From NCBI GenBank assembly GCA_965194515.1, contig OZ239146.1, forward strand, positions 1,922,001 to 1,986,000: a stretch of 64,000 bases of DNA. The letters are read 5' to 3'. The DNA comes from Acidimicrobilacustris europaeus. Lineage in GTDB: Bacteria; Actinomycetota; Acidimicrobiia; Acidimicrobiales; Acidimicrobilacustridaceae. The translations under genes and the position numbers were made by a program. Each line of letters begins with the position of its first letter. The first letter of the stretch is position 1. This document shows, in pieces, positions 60,725 to 64,000 of the stretch. The notes under the pieces are model-generated. The model saw only the letters and a program-made list of their open reading frames with translations. It was not told the origin of the DNA and did no database searches.

Positions 60725-62170
60725 GTGTCTTCTCCAGCAAGAATTACCCTCGCTTCCAACCTGAGTGCCCAAGAACTGGCTGGTCTGGGCCTTGAAGCGG
60801 GTGACATTCTCCCGATCGGCGAGTGGTTCGTCCGACCGGACGCTGCGAGGCCCGAAGCGGCCCGTCTGCGACGCGAGACCCCAGTCGTCGGAGCGTTCGA
60901 AACGCTGGTGGTCACCGACCCATCGCTCGCGACAGTCGTAGCCACCACGAGCATTCACTTCACCGACGTTCCTTCAATCGTTGAATGTCAGAGCTCCAGC
61001 GGCCGAGTTCTGGTCTGTGCGATCGCACCCGAGCGTTTGGCAACGGCACCCGAGATCGGGCGCTATCTCGAACGGCTGGCGGCCGGTGGTTCCGCTCCTA
61101 CGAACACAATCGGCGTCGGCATCGTCGGTTACGGGCCGTTTGGCGGCATGGGCTACACCCATGGTCTCGCCGCAACCGAAACCGACGGACTCGCATTCGT
61201 CGGCGTCTGCGATTCGAGCGACGAACGTCGCGAGGCCGCAATGGTCGACTTTCCAACCGTGCAAGGTCACGTCGATCTCGCCTCATTGAGCAAGGCTGAC
61301 GATGTCGATGTCGTCATCGTCGCCACACCACCGCTCTTCCACGCACCGATCGCTCTTGAACTCCTGCGCGCCGGAAAGCACGTTGTCGTAGAGAAGCCAA
61401 TGTGCCTCACCGTCGCCGATGCCGAGGAGTTGCTTGCTGTTTCTGCCGAAGTCGGTAAGACAATCACGGTTCATCAGAACCGACGCTGGGATGGCGACTT
61501 CCTCGCTCTTCGCCGCGCAATCGACACGGGACTTCTTGGTGACGTCTTCAATATGGAGACATTCGTCGGATCCTTCGAACATCCCTGTCGTTGGTGGCAC
61601 AGTGACGAGACGTTCTCTGGCGGCGCGGTCTACGACTGGGGATCGCATCACATTGACTGGATCCTTCGCATCTTCGGAAGCCGACCGCAACGCGTGCGAG
61701 CGATTTCGCATAAGCGTGTCTGGCGCGACGTAACGAATGCCGACCAGATTGACGTGCACATGCGTTGGGACGACGGGCGCGAAGCGCGATTCATCCAGAG
61801 CGATGTTGCTGGAATCCGCAAGCCCAAGTTCTATGTGCAGGGCACGTCGGGCACTGCTGCAGCCGAGTATGCGCCGGTGACAATCGATCAACTTGTCGAT
61901 GGTCGCGGCCATGTTGCCGACGATTGGCACCATGCCGAGGTTGCAACCGATCTGCGTTTGAGTCGCTATGAACCCGGTTATGGAACCGTCGACATGGTGT
62001 TGCCGCCGGTTGCACGGGTGGGCTGGCCGTTCCATCGGGCGCTGGCCGATCACCTTCTGCTCGGCGAACCGGTTCCGGTTCCCCCAGAAGAATCCCGCGA
62101 TGTTGTTTCCGTTCTCGAAGCTGCGCATGCATCGGGTGCCGACGGTGGCGTGGAACTCACCTGTGAGTGA
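60725..62170 (+). CDS. Gfo/Idh/MocA oxidoreductase with an extra N-terminal domain
   Basis: 481 residues, about 130 more than usual. Residues 1-125 form a separate part (ASNLSAQELAGLGLEAGDILPIGEWFVRP, FETLVVTDPSLATVV) that I do not recognise. From residue 126 the Rossmann domain begins (IGVGIVGYGPFGGMGYTHG), then VVEKPMCLTVADAEEL with the EKP motif and GGAVYDWGSHHIDWILRIFG of the substrate domain. These enzymes oxidise sugars or inositols with NAD(P). Overlaps the next oxidoreductase gene by 8 bases. Confidence 0.85.
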   Translation: MSSPARITLASNLSAQELAGLGLEAGDILPIGEWFVRPDAARPEAARLRRETPVVGAFETLVVTDPSLATVVATTSIHFTDVPSIVECQSSSGRVLVCAIAPERLATAPEIGRYLERLAAGGSAPTNTIGVGIVGYGPFGGMGYTHGLAATETDGLAFVGVCDSSDERREAAMVDFPTVQGHVDLASLSKADDVDVVIVATPPLFHAPIALELLRAGKHVVVEKPMCLTVADAEELLAVSAEVGKTITVHQNRRWDGDFLALRRAIDTGLLGDVFNMETFVGSFEHPCRWWHSDETFSGGAVYDWGSHHIDWILRIFGSRPQRVRAISHKRVWRDVTNADQIDVHMRWDDGREARFIQSDVAGIRKPKFYVQGTSGTAAAEYAPVTIDQLVDGRGHVADDWHHAEVATDLRLSRYEPGYGTVDMVLPPVARVGWPFHRALADHLLLGEPVPVPPEESRDVVSVLEAAHASGADGGVELTCE

Positions 62171-63113
62171 ACCACTCACTATCGGGATTCTCGGAGCCAA
62201 CTCCTGGATCGCGAACGCAGCCGTCATCCCGGCGATCAACGAATGCCCGAACGCGATTCTCGGCGCGAGTGGCGCTCGGTCGGGACCAATCGGCTATCCC
62301 GATGTGCTGTCTGATCCCGATGTCGATGCGGTGTACATCGCTCTCGCCAACGGCGACCATCTCGAGTGGGTGGAACGAGCGGCCGAGGCGGGCAAGCATG
62401 TTCTGTGCGAGAAGCCGCTCGCTATTTCATCGAGTGATGCTCGCCGCATGTTCGAGGCCTGTGACGCTGCCGGCGTCCTGCTTGCCGAGGCGTACATGAC
62501 GCCGTTCCATCCGCTTTCCATCGCGCTCGCGGCGCTGATCGACAATGAAGATCTCGGTCAGATCCGCCACGTGTCTTCACAGTTCACCTTTCCGCTCGCT
62601 CTCCCCGAGGCCGGGACGGAAATCAACTACCGCTGGCTCACCGAGCAGGGTGGCGGGGCTCTTCTCGATGTCGGCATTTACTGCCTCGACCCAGTGCAAC
62701 GGATTCTCGGTTCAGGGCAACTTGGGATCGAAGCGCAGATCACGACCGCCGATACGGGAATCGATCTGACCACTTCGGCATGGCTGCGCAATTCTGCAGG
62801 AATCACTGCCTCGGTGTTGACGTCATTCGAACTCCCCGAGAATCAGTCGCTGCAGATCGACGGAACCGCCGGATCGCTACGGGTTGATCGTCCGTTCACT
62901 CCCGGTACCGACGGTTCGATCTTTGTGATCACGCGCTCCGACGGAAGTATCGAGGAGCATCGGATCGATGGAGCGAACTGTTACGCGCTCATGATCGGCG
63001 CTTTTGTCGACGCGGTCCGCGGCTCGACACCGTGGCCGCGAGCAAGTGCCGATGTGTTGTCGACTATTGGCTTGTGTGAGTCGATTGCCGATGCGGGACG
63101 GAACAAGAAATGA
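62163..63113 (+). CDS. Gfo/Idh/MocA family oxidoreductase
   Basis: 316 residues. Rossmann motif TIGILGANSWIANAAVIPAI, where the glycines are partly replaced, then CEKPLAISSSDARRMFEACDAAGVLLAEAYMTPFHP and GGGALLDVGIYCLDPVQRILG, as in the glucose-fructose oxidoreductase/dimeric dihydrodiol dehydrogenase branch. GTG 62163 lies within the end of the previous gene. Stop overlaps the hydrolase start by 4 bases. Likely works with the first oxidoreductase on a sugar-type substrate. Confidence 0.87.
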   Translation: MSEPLTIGILGANSWIANAAVIPAINECPNAILGASGARSGPIGYPDVLSDPDVDAVYIALANGDHLEWVERAAEAGKHVLCEKPLAISSSDARRMFEACDAAGVLLAEAYMTPFHPLSIALAALIDNEDLGQIRHVSSQFTFPLALPEAGTEINYRWLTEQGGGALLDVGIYCLDPVQRILGSGQLGIEAQITTADTGIDLTTSAWLRNSAGITASVLTSFELPENQSLQIDGTAGSLRVDRPFTPGTDGSIFVITRSDGSIEEHRIDGANCYALMIGAFVDAVRGSTPWPRASADVLSTIGLCESIADAGRNKK

Positions 63114-63970
63114 CGACCGACGAACTTCGGATAACAGTTGCACCCGGCGTCGAATTGCGGGCGCTCGCCAGCGGTCTTGATCAAACCGGCATACCGTTCG
63201 TACTGGTCCATGGTCTTGCCTCGAACGCGCGCATGTGGGACGGAGTCGCGGCGGAACTGGCGGCGGCTGGCCACCCCGTCGTGTGGATCGATCAACGCGG
63301 ACACGGTCAATCAGACAAACCCGACGATGGCTACGACTTCACAACGATCGTGAACGATCTTGTCGTTCTGATCAGTGAACTTGGATTCCACCGACCGATA
63401 GTCGTCGGTCAATCCTGGGGTGGAAACGTTGTTCTTGAACTTGCAGCGACCCACCCGGACATTCCTGGCGCAGTCGTTGCAGTCGACGGTGGGTTCATCG
63501 AGCTGGCGAGCCGGTTCGATGACTGGGCCGCGTGCAAAGAAATGCTTACGCCGCCACATCTAATCGGAACGCCGGCAGCATCGATGGAACGCTGGATGCG
63601 TGACGGCAATGCCGATTGGCCCGAAACCGGAATTGTGGGTGCGATGGCGAATTTCGAGATTCGCCCGGACGGCACAATCGCTCCTTGGCTGACACTCGAC
63701 CGGCACCTTGCGATTCTCGAGGCGCTCTATGGCCATCAACCGTCAACGCGCTATGCGCTCATCACCGTTCCCACTTTGTTGGTGCCGGCCGACAGTGGCG
63801 ATGTTGCATGGAGCACCGACAAGCGAGTCGCAGTAGACGCGGCGCTTGAACTTCTTCCGAATGGTCGGGCGCACTGGTTCGCGCCGGCCCATCACGATAT
63901 TCATGCCCAGCATCCGGTCCGATTGGCCGAAGTGCTTGTGGAATTTGCTCAGGAGGCTGTACCCGAATGA
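63110..63970 (+). CDS. alpha/beta-fold hydrolase
   Basis: 286 residues. VLVHGLASNARMWDGVAAELAAAGHPVVWIDQRGHGQSDKP gives the oxyanion region, VVGQSWGGNVVLELAATHP the nucleophile elbow (Ser in GQSWGG), PTLLVPADSGD the Asp region and FAPAHHDIHAQHP the His. Soluble hydrolase acting on an ester or related bond. Part of the overlapping run with the two Gfo/Idh/MocA genes. Confidence 0.9.
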   Translation: MTTDELRITVAPGVELRALASGLDQTGIPFVLVHGLASNARMWDGVAAELAAAGHPVVWIDQRGHGQSDKPDDGYDFTTIVNDLVVLISELGFHRPIVVGQSWGGNVVLELAATHPDIPGAVVAVDGGFIELASRFDDWAACKEMLTPPHLIGTPAASMERWMRDGNADWPETGIVGAMANFEIRPDGTIAPWLTLDRHLAILEALYGHQPSTRYALITVPTLLVPADSGDVAWSTDKRVAVDAALELLPNGRAHWFAPAHHDIHAQHPVRLAEVLVEFAQEAVPE

Positions 63971-64000
63971 CCCGTTTACTTACGATCATGGGAAGCGGTG
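63967..64000 (+). CDS. start of another gene, cut by the window end
   Basis: ATG 63967 overlaps the hydrolase stop (ATGA) and opens MTRLLTIMGSG. Only 11 residues are visible. The opening resembles class-I glutamine amidotransferase-like/peptidase S51 proteins, but that is a weak guess. Confidence 0.45.
   Translation, partial: MTRLLTIMGSG

Noticed and set aside
61283..62239. Leftward frame of 318 codons opposite the Gfo/Idh/MocA gene
   Set aside because: Antisense of a certain oxidoreductase, with no domain pattern or ribosome site.

Overview
The window looks like a chromosome segment of a moderately GC-rich actinobacterium, most likely of the class Acidimicrobiia. Pointers are three F420-type luciferase-like oxidoreductases, many SDRs, two P450s, acyl-CoA and aldehyde dehydrogenases, a monomeric NADP isocitrate dehydrogenase, a PIG-L deacetylase, and many genes whose start codon lies 6-7 bases after a TAnnnT hexamer (leaderless pattern). 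This placement is inferred from gene content; no search was possible.

Layout. 0-8.2 kb: envelope and carbohydrate genes (GtrA, GH1 glucosidase, TesB thioesterase, PQQ-type sugar dehydrogenase lipoprotein, PAP2 protein, GT4 glycosyltransferase, PIG-L deacetylase, LPG-synthase-type flippase). 8.2-21 kb: catabolic and accessory genes (three LLM oxidoreductases, four SDR-fold proteins, an MFS exporter, a LMW phosphatase, a sulfatase with an SRPBCC partner, ArfB). 21-26 kb: a leftward run of CYTH/CHAD protein, ParA, GluQRS, DUF4031 and ArsC-like genes. 26-39 kb: a probable polyamine uptake and catabolism region, with a PotABCD-like ABC transporter, three class III aminotransferases and an aminobutyraldehyde-type dehydrogenase, mixed with acyl-CoA dehydrogenase, crotonase and P450 genes. 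39-52 kb: nitrilase, MBL hydrolase, P450, two toxin-antitoxin pairs, LarB-LarC, prephenate dehydratase, two tRNA-Ser genes, isocitrate dehydrogenase, PurE-PurK, and a scar holding two truncated genes.

52.15-60.6 kb is an integrative element of about 8.4 kb in a tRNA-Arg(ACG) gene. Its ends are a perfect 55-bp direct repeat (the tRNA 3' part). It carries a tyrosine integrase, a RepA-like ATPase paired with an HTH protein, and a type III-like Mod/Res restriction-modification pair. Matching G6-rich repeats inside both ends are probable integrase arm sites. 60.7-64 kb is chromosome again: two Gfo/Idh/MocA oxidoreductases, an alpha/beta hydrolase and the start of one more gene, all overlapping.

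Points most worth following up are the overlapping CHAD-ParA gene pair (a possible polyphosphate-granule positioning system), the integrative element with its repeats, and two genes that appear to start on ATC and ATT. All positions were indexed by hand from the sequence and family calls come from motif recognition.
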